A stretch of DNA of 64,000 nt from JAJTFW01 sp046330075 (GCA_046330075.1 JAXLTL010000008.1:62001-126000), one strand, 5' to 3'. Positions 18,482-26,949 are shown, counted from the first letter of the stretch. Numbers and translations are program-made. Notes: generated by a model not told the origin, from the letters alone.

Positions 18482-19723
18482 ATGAAAACCTCATCTACAG
18501 ATGTTTTGGTCATTGGTGCCGGTCCTGCGGGATCTATTGCAGCCTCTATTGTCCGCCAGGCGGGATATAACGTCCGCGTAGTGGAGAAGTTAAAATTTCC
18601 CCGCTTTGTCATCGGAGAAAGCCTCTTGCCCCGTTGTATGGAAGCCCTCGAAGAGGCAAAGTTTCTGGAGGCTGTAAAGGCAAAGGGATTTCAGGAAAAA
18701 TTTGGTGCCAAGTTTGTACGGGACGGAGAGATCTGTGATTTCAATTTCTCGAGTCAGTACACGCCGGGCTGGAACTGGACCTGGCAGGTGCCGCGCGGAG
18801 AGTTCGACAAGACGCTGGCCGATACACTTGAAACGATGGGTGTGCCGGTGAACTATGAAACTACGGTGACGGCTATCCGCTTTGATGGCACGGATTCAGT
18901 CACTACAGTGGAAGATAAAGACGGAAACAAGGAAGAGATACAGGCACGGTTTATCATCGATGGCAGTGGCTACGGTCGTGTCATTCCATCACTGTTTAAT
19001 CTGGATCGTCCTTCCAGCCTGCCTTCGCGCAAGACCCTCTTCACCCATATGGAAGATACGCGCCGTTCCATGGCGCATGAACCTAACCGGATTACCATCG
19101 TGGTACATAAGCCTGCGATCTGGATCTGGGTGATTCCGTTCTCCAATGGTGTTACCTCCGTTGGCTTTGTTGGTGAACCGGAATTTTTCGATTCGGTATC
19201 TGGTACACCGGAAGAAATGCTGCGTGCACTCATTGCTTCTGAACCGGAAATTGCTGAAAGGTTTGCTGACTCAAAAATGATGTTCCCGCCCATGACCTTG
19301 CAGTCGTGGTCGAAAACTACTGATAAATTCTACGGTGATGGTTTCGTGCTCACCGGCAACGTTACCGAGTTCCTTGACCCTGTGTTCAGCTCCGGCGTAA
19401 CGCTGGCTTCTGTATCATCACAACTCGCAGCGCACATGGTTATCCGCACACTGAATGGTGAAAAGGTTGACTGGCAGAAAGAATATCAGGAAAAAATGCA
19501 GCAAGGTGTAGATACCTTCCGTACTTATGTGAATGGTTGGTACGACGGCACGTTGCATAAGGTATTCTTCGCAGAGCAGAAAGAAGAACAGTTCATGAAT
19601 CAGATCTGTTCTGTACTCGCCGAATATGTATGGGATGAATCCAATCCGTTCGTACGTCAGCATGAGAAAATGCTCAAGACGCTGGTGAAAGTGATCGAAA
19701 TCAACGAGCCGGCAAAAAGCTGA
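18482..19723 (+). CDS. Flavin-dependent halogenase-like / FAD monooxygenase
   Basis: 413 residues. The FAD-binding GAGPAG is at 12-17. Two marks favour a halogenase over a plain hydroxylase: Lys73 in FQEKFGAKF, the position of the catalytic lysine in phenol/pyrrole halogenases, and WIWVIP at 214-219, matching the WxWxIP signature. A second WTWQVP occurs near 99. Family knowledge: such enzymes chlorinate aromatic rings with FADH2, O2 and chloride, and chlorinated flexirubins are known in Bacteroidota. Inference: it chlorinates or hydroxylates the aryl head. It ends overlapping the next ATG (TGATGA-type junction at 19721-19725). Confidence 0.82.
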   Translation: MKTSSTDVLVIGAGPAGSIAASIVRQAGYNVRVVEKLKFPRFVIGESLLPRCMEALEEAKFLEAVKAKGFQEKFGAKFVRDGEICDFNFSSQYTPGWNWTWQVPRGEFDKTLADTLETMGVPVNYETTVTAIRFDGTDSVTTVEDKDGNKEEIQARFIIDGSGYGRVIPSLFNLDRPSSLPSRKTLFTHMEDTRRSMAHEPNRITIVVHKPAIWIWVIPFSNGVTSVGFVGEPEFFDSVSGTPEEMLRALIASEPEIAERFADSKMMFPPMTLQSWSKTTDKFYGDGFVLTGNVTEFLDPVFSSGVTLASVSSQLAAHMVIRTLNGEKVDWQKEYQEKMQQGVDTFRTYVNGWYDGTLHKVFFAEQKEEQFMNQICSVLAEYVWDESNPFVRQHEKMLKTLVKVIEINEPAKS

Positions 19724-20367
19724 TGACAACAGGAACCGCTTCTTCCGTACTTTCTGTCATCACATCGGCTGTCTTCAGTGGCGGACGCCTGCAGGTGGAC
19801 GGCCATGTTGTGGCGGAAAGTAATCATACGGTCACCGGCGAAATAGCAGATGACCTCTATGGTCAGGTGCAGATGGACTATCCGAAGTTTTACAAGGAAG
19901 ATCTTCATTGTAAAGCCGGGATGTTAACTGCACATGTACTCCTGCGGAATCAATCCTTGCCGGACCATTATCGTCCGGAAGAAATTGCGGTCGTTCTGAT
20001 GAACCGCAGCGGAAGCCTCGATGCTGATCTGAAATATCAGGCCACTGTCCACAACATCCCGAGTCCGGCCTTGTTTGTGTATACCCTGCCGAATATCCTT
20101 ATCGGTGAAATCTGTATCCGCTATGGTTTCAAAGGGGAGAATGTATTCCTTGTACGTGAATCGTTTGATGCGGAGCTGCTCACCCAAACAGTGACGCAAC
20201 TCTTCAACGAAGGCACGGTGAAAGTATGCCTCTGCGGCTGGTGCGAAGCCACCGCACAACAACATGAATGCATCCTCTGGCTCGTTGGTGAAACGAATAA
20301 CGCATCAGCCGATAAAGCATTCACAACTGAAAACTGTAAAACACAATACCTGAATAATCATGGATAA
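19723..20367 (+). CDS. Half-length ketosynthase-like protein without active-site Cys
   Basis: 214 residues. It resembles only the N-terminal half of a ketosynthase (Ketoacyl-synt_2-like): VVLMNRSGSLDAD, then PSPALFVYTLPNILIGEICIRYGF. Where the nucleophile should lie the sequence reads FLVRESFDAELL, with no cysteine. No second half with the catalytic histidines follows; the gene ends within 8 bp overlap of the ACP gene. It may be an accessory or chain-length subunit rather than an enzyme. Similar small genes may be part of other flexirubin clusters. Confidence 0.65.
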   Translation: MTTGTASSVLSVITSAVFSGGRLQVDGHVVAESNHTVTGEIADDLYGQVQMDYPKFYKEDLHCKAGMLTAHVLLRNQSLPDHYRPEEIAVVLMNRSGSLDADLKYQATVHNIPSPALFVYTLPNILIGEICIRYGFKGENVFLVRESFDAELLTQTVTQLFNEGTVKVCLCGWCEATAQQHECILWLVGETNNASADKAFTTENCKTQYLNNHG

Positions 20368-20617
20368 ACTGATGGCAGATCTGAAAGCACAGATCATTGC
20401 TCAGCTCAACCTGAATGATTTGAAGCCTGAAGATATCGGCGATGATCAACCGCTCTTTGTGGATGGGCTCGGACTCGATTCAATCGACGCTCTGGAGCTC
20501 ATTGTCCTGCTCCAACAGCATTACAATATCAAACTCGCTAACGCTGAAGAAGGTCCGAAAGTTTTTAAATCGGTACGTACTATGGCAGAGTATATCACAG
20601 CACATCGCGGCGCATAA
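20360..20617 (+). CDS. Acyl carrier protein (second)
   Basis: 85 residues with the phosphopantetheine-bearing Ser41 in GLGLDSIDALEL. It overlaps the preceding gene by 8 bp and ends 8 bp before a ketosynthase. This ACP lies next to the KS/CLF pair, so it probably serves as the carrier for iterative elongation, while the ACP at 13481 sits next to the acyltransferase. Confidence 0.93.
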   Translation: MDKLMADLKAQIIAQLNLNDLKPEDIGDDQPLFVDGLGLDSIDALELIVLLQQHYNIKLANAEEGPKVFKSVRTMAEYITAHRGA

Positions 20618-20625
20618 TTCAGAAG

Positions 20626-21825
20626 ATGAGTACCAGGGTCTGGGTTGCAGGCATCGGCGTGATTTCGGCCATCGGAAGAAATGCCACTGAAAATTTCGAC
20701 GCCTTACGATCGGGGCGATCCGGTATTGGCCCACTGCATCATCTCAGCACCGTACACCGTGATGTCTTTCCCTGCGGGGAAGTGAATCTCTCCAATATGG
20801 CGCTGGCCGAATTATCCGGACTGGATCCGCAGTTTCCGCGTACCGTTTTCCTCAGCATGATTGCAGCGCAGGAAGCATTTGCTTCGAGTGGTTTGCCGGA
20901 GGATTCTCTTGCTGCTGCTGCCTTTGTCTCAGCCAATACTATCGGCGGGATGGACCGTACAGAATACTATATGCAAAACCTGCTAACGGGTACGGATATC
21001 CCCCGATTGGAAGACGTGAAATACCACGATGGTGGAGCTGTTACGGCACTCGTTGCATCATCGCTGGGCATTACTCAGCATATCCGCACCATCAGCACCG
21101 CCTGTTCGTCTTCTGCAAACGCGATCATGCACGCAGCACGGATGATCAAGGCCGGTCAGGTTGACCTGGCCATCGCCGGAGGTGCAGATGCCTTATGCCG
21201 TTTTACCCTGAACGGATTCAATACGCTGATGATCCTCGATGCTGCACCTTGTAAACCTTTTGATGAAGAACGCAAAGGCCTCAACCTCGGTGAAGGAGCA
21301 GGCTATCTGGTGCTGGTGTCAGATCGCCTGAAAGATAAAGTCAACACTGTTTATGCGGAACTTACCGGCTATTGCAATGCCAACGATGCTTTTCATCAAA
21401 CGGCTTCGTCAGCAGAAGGTACCGGCTCCGCATTGGCGATGGAAGGGGCTATGAAAATGGCGGGACTTCCACCTGCAGCTATTGGCTATATCAACCTTCA
21501 CGGTACCGGCACTCCTAATAATGATCTCTCTGAAGGTACAGCAATAACCAGGCTCTTTGGTGAATATACGCCGGCCATAAGTTCTACCAAATCGTTTACC
21601 GGACATACCCTCGGCGCCTGTGGAGGGATTGAAGCGGTGTACAGTACGGTTGCCGTGCAGCGGGGTGAACTTTTCCCTTCCCTGCGGTTTAGCAGAGCGA
21701 TGAAGGAGTTTGAACTGGTGCCTGTAACTGCCTATGACATACAGCCGGAACTTCGTCATGTGATGTCGAACTCCTTCGGTTTCGGAGGAAACTGTACCTC
21801 TTTAATTTTTTCAAAAGCGGAATGA
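20626..21825 (+). CDS. Beta-ketoacyl-ACP synthase, complete active site (third), partner of the CLF
   Basis: 399 residues. The triad is Cys160 (STACSSSAN), His292 (NLHGTGTP) and His327 (FTGHTLGACGG). The start MSTRVWVAGIGVISAIG is normal. The next gene encodes a Cys-less homologue and overlaps by 4 bp, the typical layout of a KS/chain-length-factor heterodimer as in E. coli aryl polyene synthesis (ApeO-ApeC) and type II polyketide synthases. This is the best candidate for the iterative elongating enzyme. Confidence 0.92.
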   Translation: MSTRVWVAGIGVISAIGRNATENFDALRSGRSGIGPLHHLSTVHRDVFPCGEVNLSNMALAELSGLDPQFPRTVFLSMIAAQEAFASSGLPEDSLAAAAFVSANTIGGMDRTEYYMQNLLTGTDIPRLEDVKYHDGGAVTALVASSLGITQHIRTISTACSSSANAIMHAARMIKAGQVDLAIAGGADALCRFTLNGFNTLMILDAAPCKPFDEERKGLNLGEGAGYLVLVSDRLKDKVNTVYAELTGYCNANDAFHQTASSAEGTGSALAMEGAMKMAGLPPAAIGYINLHGTGTPNNDLSEGTAITRLFGEYTPAISSTKSFTGHTLGACGGIEAVYSTVAVQRGELFPSLRFSRAMKEFELVPVTAYDIQPELRHVMSNSFGFGGNCTSLIFSKAE

Positions 21826-22808
21826 AGCGATTGTATATCCATAGCGCCTCCAGCATCTCCCCGCAATCTTCGGATAAGCCTGTCCGTGAGTTTACCCCGC
21901 TAACCGGACCAGGCATTGCGACCCTTTCCTGCATTGAACCCGATTATAAAACCCGCATCGATGCGAAGATGATCCGCCGCATGAGCCGGATTATCCGCAT
22001 GGGCTTTTATACAGCATTGGAAAGCCTGGAGGCAGCGGGAGATATTCGTCCGGGTGCGATCATCAGTGCTACCGGACTGGGATGTCTGGAGGATACCGGT
22101 GTCTTTATTGAAAAGCTCATCAATAACCGGGAAGAAATGTTAAGTCCGACAGCTTTTATTCAGAGTACGCACAATGCCGTTGCTGCGCAGATAGCCCTTT
22201 CGATGCAGAATCATGGTTATAATCATACCTGGGTACAAGGTGGTATATCGTTCGAGTGTGCACTTGATGATGCAGCACTATGGGCAAGTGAGCATCCCGG
22301 GCAATATGTGCTGTTAACTGCTGCAGATGAAGTAACAAATTATAGCCTTCAGGTGTTAAAGCGTTTCGGTTTAGCGGGTGGTGAAGAAGTTGCGGACGGC
22401 ATTACCACCGGCGAAGGGGCTGTGTCTCTAATAGTGAGTACTGAGAAAGGCAACAGTACAATTACCATTGATGCCTGTGAAACCATCTATACTCCCGATG
22501 ATGAGGAGAAAGTTGTTGAGTCCCTGCAACGCTGGGCAGAACAATCGTTGAGCAGGAATGAAAACAGCATTTTGCTGAGTGGTGAAACCGGCGCAGCATA
22601 CAATGGATTCTATACGGAGGCAGTTAATTTTATACGACCATCAACGATTGTGGCATTCAAGCAATACTGCGGAGAGTATCCTGTTTCCAGTGGATTTGCC
22701 GTGTGGACAGCATGGAAAGCACTACTGGAAAACCTGTCTCAAACAGCCGTGATCGTAAACCGTGATCCCCGCGGATATTGCTCCTTCCTTGTTCTACGCC
22801 GATGCTGA
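21822..22808 (+). CDS. Chain-length-factor-like ketosynthase homologue (active-site Cys lost)
   Basis: 328 residues. THNAVAAQIALSMQNHGYNHT and the segment QGGISFECALDDAALW align with the KS active-site helix, but the nucleophile position is Gly (~141), and the C-terminal histidines are not recognisable. The family resembles Ketoacyl-synt_2 (ApeC-like) proteins. It overlaps the third KS by 4 bp (ATGA). As a non-catalytic partner it would fix the chain length of the polyene. It ends overlapping the deacetylase gene by 7 bp. Confidence 0.8.
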   Translation: MKRLYIHSASSISPQSSDKPVREFTPLTGPGIATLSCIEPDYKTRIDAKMIRRMSRIIRMGFYTALESLEAAGDIRPGAIISATGLGCLEDTGVFIEKLINNREEMLSPTAFIQSTHNAVAAQIALSMQNHGYNHTWVQGGISFECALDDAALWASEHPGQYVLLTAADEVTNYSLQVLKRFGLAGGEEVADGITTGEGAVSLIVSTEKGNSTITIDACETIYTPDDEEKVVESLQRWAEQSLSRNENSILLSGETGAAYNGFYTEAVNFIRPSTIVAFKQYCGEYPVSSGFAVWTAWKALLENLSQTAVIVNRDPRGYCSFLVLRRC

Positions 22809-23575
22809 AGTATCCCGTCAATATGATCCTGTTGATTTCGCTGGCCACCCTTTCTGTCGTGCTGGCATTGAAAGGTATAATCGGATGGGTGTTGGCGATT
22901 CTTATTGTGCATATTGTTGTGGGCGTAATCATTTATGGATGCAGTGTACTGAGTTCCGGTTTTTTTATGCGGGTGAGTTGCAGAGGAAGTAGCAAGCAGA
23001 AAAGTGTGGCACTCACGTTTGACGATGGACCTTATGACGGACAGACACCAACAGTACTTGATATATTAAAGGAAGAAAATGTACCGGCTGTTTTTTTCTG
23101 CATTGGAAAACATATCAGGGGAAGTGAGCCTGTGGTAAAACGCATGGTGGAAGAAGGACATATAGTTGCCAATCATAGTTACAGTCATGGATTCCTGTTC
23201 GACATGAAGAGCAGTAGAGCCATGCTGGATGATATCCACCAGGCCGATGATATGATTTACACTGCTACCGGACTCCGGCCAAAACTGTTTCGTCCGCCGT
23301 ATGGAGTGATTAATCCAGCCCTCACGAAGGCGATTAAACGCGGTGGTTACCAGCCGGTGGGCTGGAGTATTCGCTCCTTCGATACCCGGGCCACCAGCTC
23401 GGAAGCATTGACACAGAGGGTGATCCGTAAACTTCATCCGGGAGCCGTAATTTTGCTCCACGACCGCTGCGAACTAACGGTAGCGGCATTACGACAAATC
23501 ATTCATGAAATCCGCCGGGAAGGTTATTCCTTTGAACGAGCGGATCGTTTATTACAGCTTACTCCTTATGCATAA
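22802..23575 (+). CDS. Membrane-anchored polysaccharide deacetylase (NodB family)
   Basis: About 257 residues from the ATG at 22802; a start at 22778 would lengthen the overlap. Two hydrophobic helices (~5-50) are followed by a NodB domain with LTFDDGP (catalytic Asp and metal-binding Asp), NHSYSH (metal-binding His pair), FRPPYG and a late HDR. The family removes N-acetyl groups from peptidoglycan or chitin-like sugars in a metal-dependent way. A deacetylase is odd for polyene synthesis but conserved in this tight operon; it may act on a sugar head group added by the GT2 (inference). Confidence 0.85.
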   Translation: MLKYPVNMILLISLATLSVVLALKGIIGWVLAILIVHIVVGVIIYGCSVLSSGFFMRVSCRGSSKQKSVALTFDDGPYDGQTPTVLDILKEENVPAVFFCIGKHIRGSEPVVKRMVEEGHIVANHSYSHGFLFDMKSSRAMLDDIHQADDMIYTATGLRPKLFRPPYGVINPALTKAIKRGGYQPVGWSIRSFDTRATSSEALTQRVIRKLHPGAVILLHDRCELTVAALRQIIHEIRREGYSFERADRLLQLTPYA

Positions 23576-24200
23576 ATTACTTTCTTTCTTTCTGATTCTG
23601 ATGTTGCCGGTAATTGCTTCAGCGCAATATCCGGGATATTCGCCGGTGAAAGATGCCGAAGGGTTTCGAAAAAAGTTCAGCGAACAGGCTGCGCTTACCA
23701 AATCACTCGAAAGTGATTTTGAACAGGAGAAGCACATGAGTCTGCTGAGTGAAAAGATCATCTCCAAAGGTAAATTCTGGTTCCAGCGCGAGCAGAAAGT
23801 GAGAATGGAATATGTCACACCGAGTCCGTATCTGGTCATCATGGATGCTGACAAGGTTTCCATCCGAAGCGGCAAGAAAGAAACATCCGTCTCTACCGGC
23901 GGCAACCGCCTCTTTAAGCAACTCAGTCGTATCATTTCGGATTGTGTGCGTGGTACAGTTGTACCGAATCCTGATTTCAAGGTAAAAATCTACGAAGCAC
24001 CTGCAGGTTATCTCATAGAAATGATTCCTGTTGGCAAAGCCCTGAAAGAATTTTTTAGCCGCATCGTGGTATATGCTGACCGGAAATCATTGCAGGTGGA
24101 CAAGGTAGAGCTCTTCGAGCCCTCCGGCGATTACAGTATCCTGCGCTTCCAAAACCGAAAAACAAATGTTCCGCTCAGCGATTCTCTTTTTCATTTGTAG
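23568..24200 (+). CDS. LolA-like outer-membrane lipoprotein carrier protein
   Basis: About 210 residues from the ATG at 23568, with a signal peptide (LLSFFLILMLPVIASAQ). The mature part has the LolA pattern: EKHMSLLSEKIISKGKFWFQ, then VRMEYVTPSPYLVIMDADK, i.e. an open beta-barrel that carries lipids through the periplasm. Aryl polyene clusters typically hold a dedicated LolA-like gene, presumed to carry the lipid-linked pigment to the outer membrane. It overlaps its neighbours by 8 bp (5') and 35 bp (3'). Confidence 0.85.
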   Translation: MHKLLSFFLILMLPVIASAQYPGYSPVKDAEGFRKKFSEQAALTKSLESDFEQEKHMSLLSEKIISKGKFWFQREQKVRMEYVTPSPYLVIMDADKVSIRSGKKETSVSTGGNRLFKQLSRIISDCVRGTVVPNPDFKVKIYEAPAGYLIEMIPVGKALKEFFSRIVVYADRKSLQVDKVELFEPSGDYSILRFQNRKTNVPLSDSLFHL

Positions 24201-24798
24201 TTTACTGCTCGCTGCTGCAGGCTGCAAAACCTATGAATCTACGCTGGGCGAGCAGCATGAAACGCTATGTGATATCGACTCGTTTGCACCATCGTTGGGC
24301 AAAGCACTTTATAAAGCGGAAGTAGAAATCACCGGACATCATCTCAGCGGACTCTTGCTTTTTAAAACCATGGAGGACTCTACCCAACGCATTGCCTTCC
24401 TCCTCGAAACCGGTCAGAGTATTTTTGATTTCGGGTTTGGACCAGACGGAACGTTTAAGGTATATTACGTTCAGAAGAAATTCAATCACAAACCTGTCAT
24501 TACGGCCTTACGGAAAGATTTTGAATTGTTGCTGCTACAGCAACATGAACTTTTCGGACAGGAACATTCCTATCAGTTCGAAGGAAACCGTTATACTCCT
24601 TACCGTCGCGGAGATGAAAAGATCTGGCTCGTCACCGATCAAAGCTGTACCAAGCTGATCAAAGTACTGCGCAGTTCGAAACGGAAGGAGATGGTAGAGT
24701 TGTTCCGCTATCCTTCGGATGCCGCAACACCCGACTCTGTCTGGATTAATCATAAAACCTTTAACTTTACCATTGCCTTAAAAAAACTCGAACAGTGA
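24166..24798 (+). CDS. Lipoprotein, possible LolB-like partner of the LolA protein
   Basis: 210 residues with a lipoprotein signal peptide (lipobox LAAAGC, Cys20). It starts 35 bp inside the lolA-like gene, an unusually long overlap, which argues for coupled expression. LolA delivers cargo to the outer-membrane lipoprotein LolB; by position and the lipobox this protein could be that receptor. Direct sequence similarity to LolB is not obvious to me, so the role is inferred. It ends overlapping the next start (GTGA). Confidence 0.7.
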   Translation: MFRSAILFFICSLLLAAAGCKTYESTLGEQHETLCDIDSFAPSLGKALYKAEVEITGHHLSGLLLFKTMEDSTQRIAFLLETGQSIFDFGFGPDGTFKVYYVQKKFNHKPVITALRKDFELLLLQQHELFGQEHSYQFEGNRYTPYRRGDEKIWLVTDQSCTKLIKVLRSSKRKEMVELFRYPSDAATPDSVWINHKTFNFTIALKKLEQ

Positions 24799-25163
24799 TT
24801 TTACTCGGACAACTCTTCACCCTTAGCGACCGTCAGGAGGCAGAAGGCCAGCTCAGCTGGAGTCTGCACCTGGAAGCAGGACATAAGATCTTCAAGGGAC
24901 ATTTTCCGGATAATCCCATTTTACCCGGTGTCTGCATGATGCACATCGTTAAAGAGGCCCTCGAACAGGAATTCAACACAAAGCTCCGTGTACGCAAAGC
25001 CGATCAGTTAAAATTCCTGCGTATCATCGATCCCCGCGAAACCCCTGATCTCAAATTGCAGGTTAAATCAGTAAAAGAAGAAGATGGCTACAAGATTTCA
25101 GCCTCGCTCAACAGGGAAAACATATCCTTCTTCAAGATGAGCGGGAAACTGGAGATGGTATGA
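24795..25163 (+). CDS. Hotdog dehydratase with FabZ/ApeI-type motif
   Basis: 122 residues starting with GTG at 24795, overlapping the lipoprotein stop by 4 bp. The FabA/FabZ motif is clear: GHFPDNPILPGV, with the catalytic His36. It would remove water from 3-hydroxyacyl-ACP to give the trans double bond of the polyene. It is the last gene of the same-strand cluster. Together with the ApeP-like protein at 14624 it may form the complete dehydratase. Confidence 0.85.
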   Translation: MILLGQLFTLSDRQEAEGQLSWSLHLEAGHKIFKGHFPDNPILPGVCMMHIVKEALEQEFNTKLRVRKADQLKFLRIIDPRETPDLKLQVKSVKEEDGYKISASLNRENISFFKMSGKLEMV

Positions 25164-25462
25164 ATTTAAAGTGGCTACTTGGTCTTCTACAGGTGATTCA
25201 ATTGTTACAGGTGTTTTTTTAGGAGAAGGTTGGCCTTTGAATTGAAAATGTCGGAAAGTTTATTGTGCTGTTCGCTTGAAGTTATTATCAAAAGGGGAAA
25301 TATGGTTTTTCGGACAACTGATGACAGTTGATCTGAAAGTATGAGAAGAGAAATGCAGGCTTTTCAGAGAGAGAGAGATGAATGAACTCGAGCGAATTGT
25401 TGAGATTAGCCCGCCTGTTTAGAGCAATAATCAAGAGTGTAATTGAGTTTAATTAAACAGAA
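25164..25462. other. Intergenic stretch at the end of the pigment cluster
   Basis: No credible gene. A short GA run (GAGAGAGAGA near 25370) is seen, but there is no clear hairpin-plus-T terminator and no convincing TAnnTTTG element. Base use is more AT-rich than in the cluster. Confidence 0.5.
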
Positions 25463-26125
25463 ATGAGAAATCCACTTTGGTTACTTCTGTTTTTTCTGCC
25501 GTTTAATGCAATGGCTCAAACTGTTATTGCCACCAATTTACCTAAAGACATCTATCTGAACCTGCCCAATGTAATTGACGTTGGCTCATTTGATGTGCCT
25601 TTGAAAGATTTGTGCATTGAAACGAACAATGGAAGTATAGTCCTGAATGGAGCTCAATATATATGGACACCGGCGATTAAGTCTGATATTGACCCGTGGT
25701 TGAGAATTTTCAATGCGCGAACAGGCGTTTTTATTTCTGAGCTGAGATTCATATTAAAGGAAATTGGAATCCCTCAAGTTAAGTTAAATGGCAGGGGAAT
25801 GGATGGAGAACCCGTGCTTATGAACTTTCGATATCTGGAATTCGATTTTGGATATAACTCAGGAAAATTCAGGCTGGATACATTAAGCAGAATTATATCA
25901 TTCAAGGCATCTATTCGTGATACTCTTGCAGGTATGGATACGGTATTTTCATTTGTCGGTAACTATGTTTCCGATGAATTCAGAAATGCCCTTATGAAAT
26001 GTCATGCCGGTGCCAATATCAGGTTATTTGACATCCTGGTAAACGTCGCCTGGATTAAAAATTCACCATTCTTGTACGATGATTATTTCTTATTATATCG
26101 ACCATTGAATTTCACACTATATTAG
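25463..26125 (+). CDS. Secreted protein with GldM C-terminal-like repeat
   Basis: 220 residues with a signal peptide (MRNPLWLLLFFLPFNAMAQ). The mature region follows the pattern of the GldM periplasmic repeats: a short strand with a proline, a segment on native structure (CIETNNGSIVLNG), tryptophan-threonine-proline (YIWTPAI), then ELRFILKEIGIPQVKLNG. GldM is the T9SS/gliding motor protein; this orphan has no transmembrane motor helix and is only a fragment-like relative. The assignment is weak. The gene is more AT-rich than the upstream cluster. Confidence 0.6.
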   Translation: MRNPLWLLLFFLPFNAMAQTVIATNLPKDIYLNLPNVIDVGSFDVPLKDLCIETNNGSIVLNGAQYIWTPAIKSDIDPWLRIFNARTGVFISELRFILKEIGIPQVKLNGRGMDGEPVLMNFRYLEFDFGYNSGKFRLDTLSRIISFKASIRDTLAGMDTVFSFVGNYVSDEFRNALMKCHAGANIRLFDILVNVAWIKNSPFLYDDYFLLYRPLNFTLY

Positions 26126-26227
26126 CGAAATACCAATCATTGACAATATTGAATCATTAGCCTGAATATTTCACCTGATTTAACCATTTATCTGATGACA
26201 ACCGCTGTATTTTTTCCAGGTAATCTA

Positions 26228-26851
26228 ATGATAAGATTCGTATTGTTTCCAATTGTTATCGTTTCCTGTATTACCTCATGCCGGCCATCAACCACTTCTA
26301 TCCGCAAGCTTGATCTGATAAGTTCAAACCGACCTTTTTGTTCAGTGTCAATTGAACTTACGAATGATTTTGACACATTGCATAATTGGATACATCGTTC
26401 AGACTATAACTGTGGTGATTTAAGGAAATACCGGTTTCAATCTTCGGTTTACCCAATGGTGGAAGATTCATTTGAATTATCAGATCAACCGGATAGTATG
26501 TACGGTTTAACAATTTCGCATCGTTTCGCTCCTGAATGTGACAAGTCAAGGATGGATGATCTCCCGGATTCAGCATTAAAAAAGATTTACACTTTTATGA
26601 AACATTTAAAATATGGAAAGGAGCCTCGATTCAGTATATACGAAATAACAAAAATAAATGGATTGTCATTTGTTACCTATGCTATAATTGATACAACCAA
26701 CGACCAGCTGATTAAGCAGGAATTGAAATCAACAGTTTATTTTAAAGAGCATTTTATTCATTTTGTTTTCACTAAGTCTTCTGGATTATTTAAAGACACT
26801 TCATTTATAGCTGATAGCTATGAAATGTTGAAAACTGTCAGACTTCAATGA
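26228..26851 (+). CDS. Putative lipoprotein, unknown function
   Basis: About 207 residues from the ATG at 26228 (a start at 26195 would place odd residues before the signal). The signal ends in a probable lipobox (SCITSC). No known domain was recognised. It lies 94 bp upstream of the position where the IS3 element landed. AT-rich composition is shared with the gene upstream and the interrupted gene downstream, so the three may form one accessory block. Confidence 0.6.
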   Translation: MIRFVLFPIVIVSCITSCRPSTTSIRKLDLISSNRPFCSVSIELTNDFDTLHNWIHRSDYNCGDLRKYRFQSSVYPMVEDSFELSDQPDSMYGLTISHRFAPECDKSRMDDLPDSALKKIYTFMKHLKYGKEPRFSIYEITKINGLSFVTYAIIDTTNDQLIKQELKSTVYFKEHFIHFVFTKSSGLFKDTSFIADSYEMLKTVRLQ

Positions 26852-26939
26852 AATACCTGGAGCGTATTATAGAGCTGGGCAGGAATAATTCTGATTATAA
26901 ATCCGACGATAACGCTAAATAGAGTGACTAATAGTAAAA

Positions 26940-26949
26940 ATGATTGTGA
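26940..26949 (+). pseudogene. Severed first codons of the TIMP-like gene
   Basis: ATG ATT GTG A. Removing the IS and one GTGA copy joins this to AAATCTGCTT at 28207, giving M-I-V-K-S-A-Y-R in frame with the downstream gene. It is therefore the likely original start of the gene now beginning at 28188. Confidence 0.6.
26946..26949. repeat. Left target-site duplication GTGA
   Basis: GTGA directly before the TG end of the element; the same four bases follow the CA end at 28203-28206. A 3-4 bp duplication is normal for IS3-family insertion. Confidence 0.85.
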
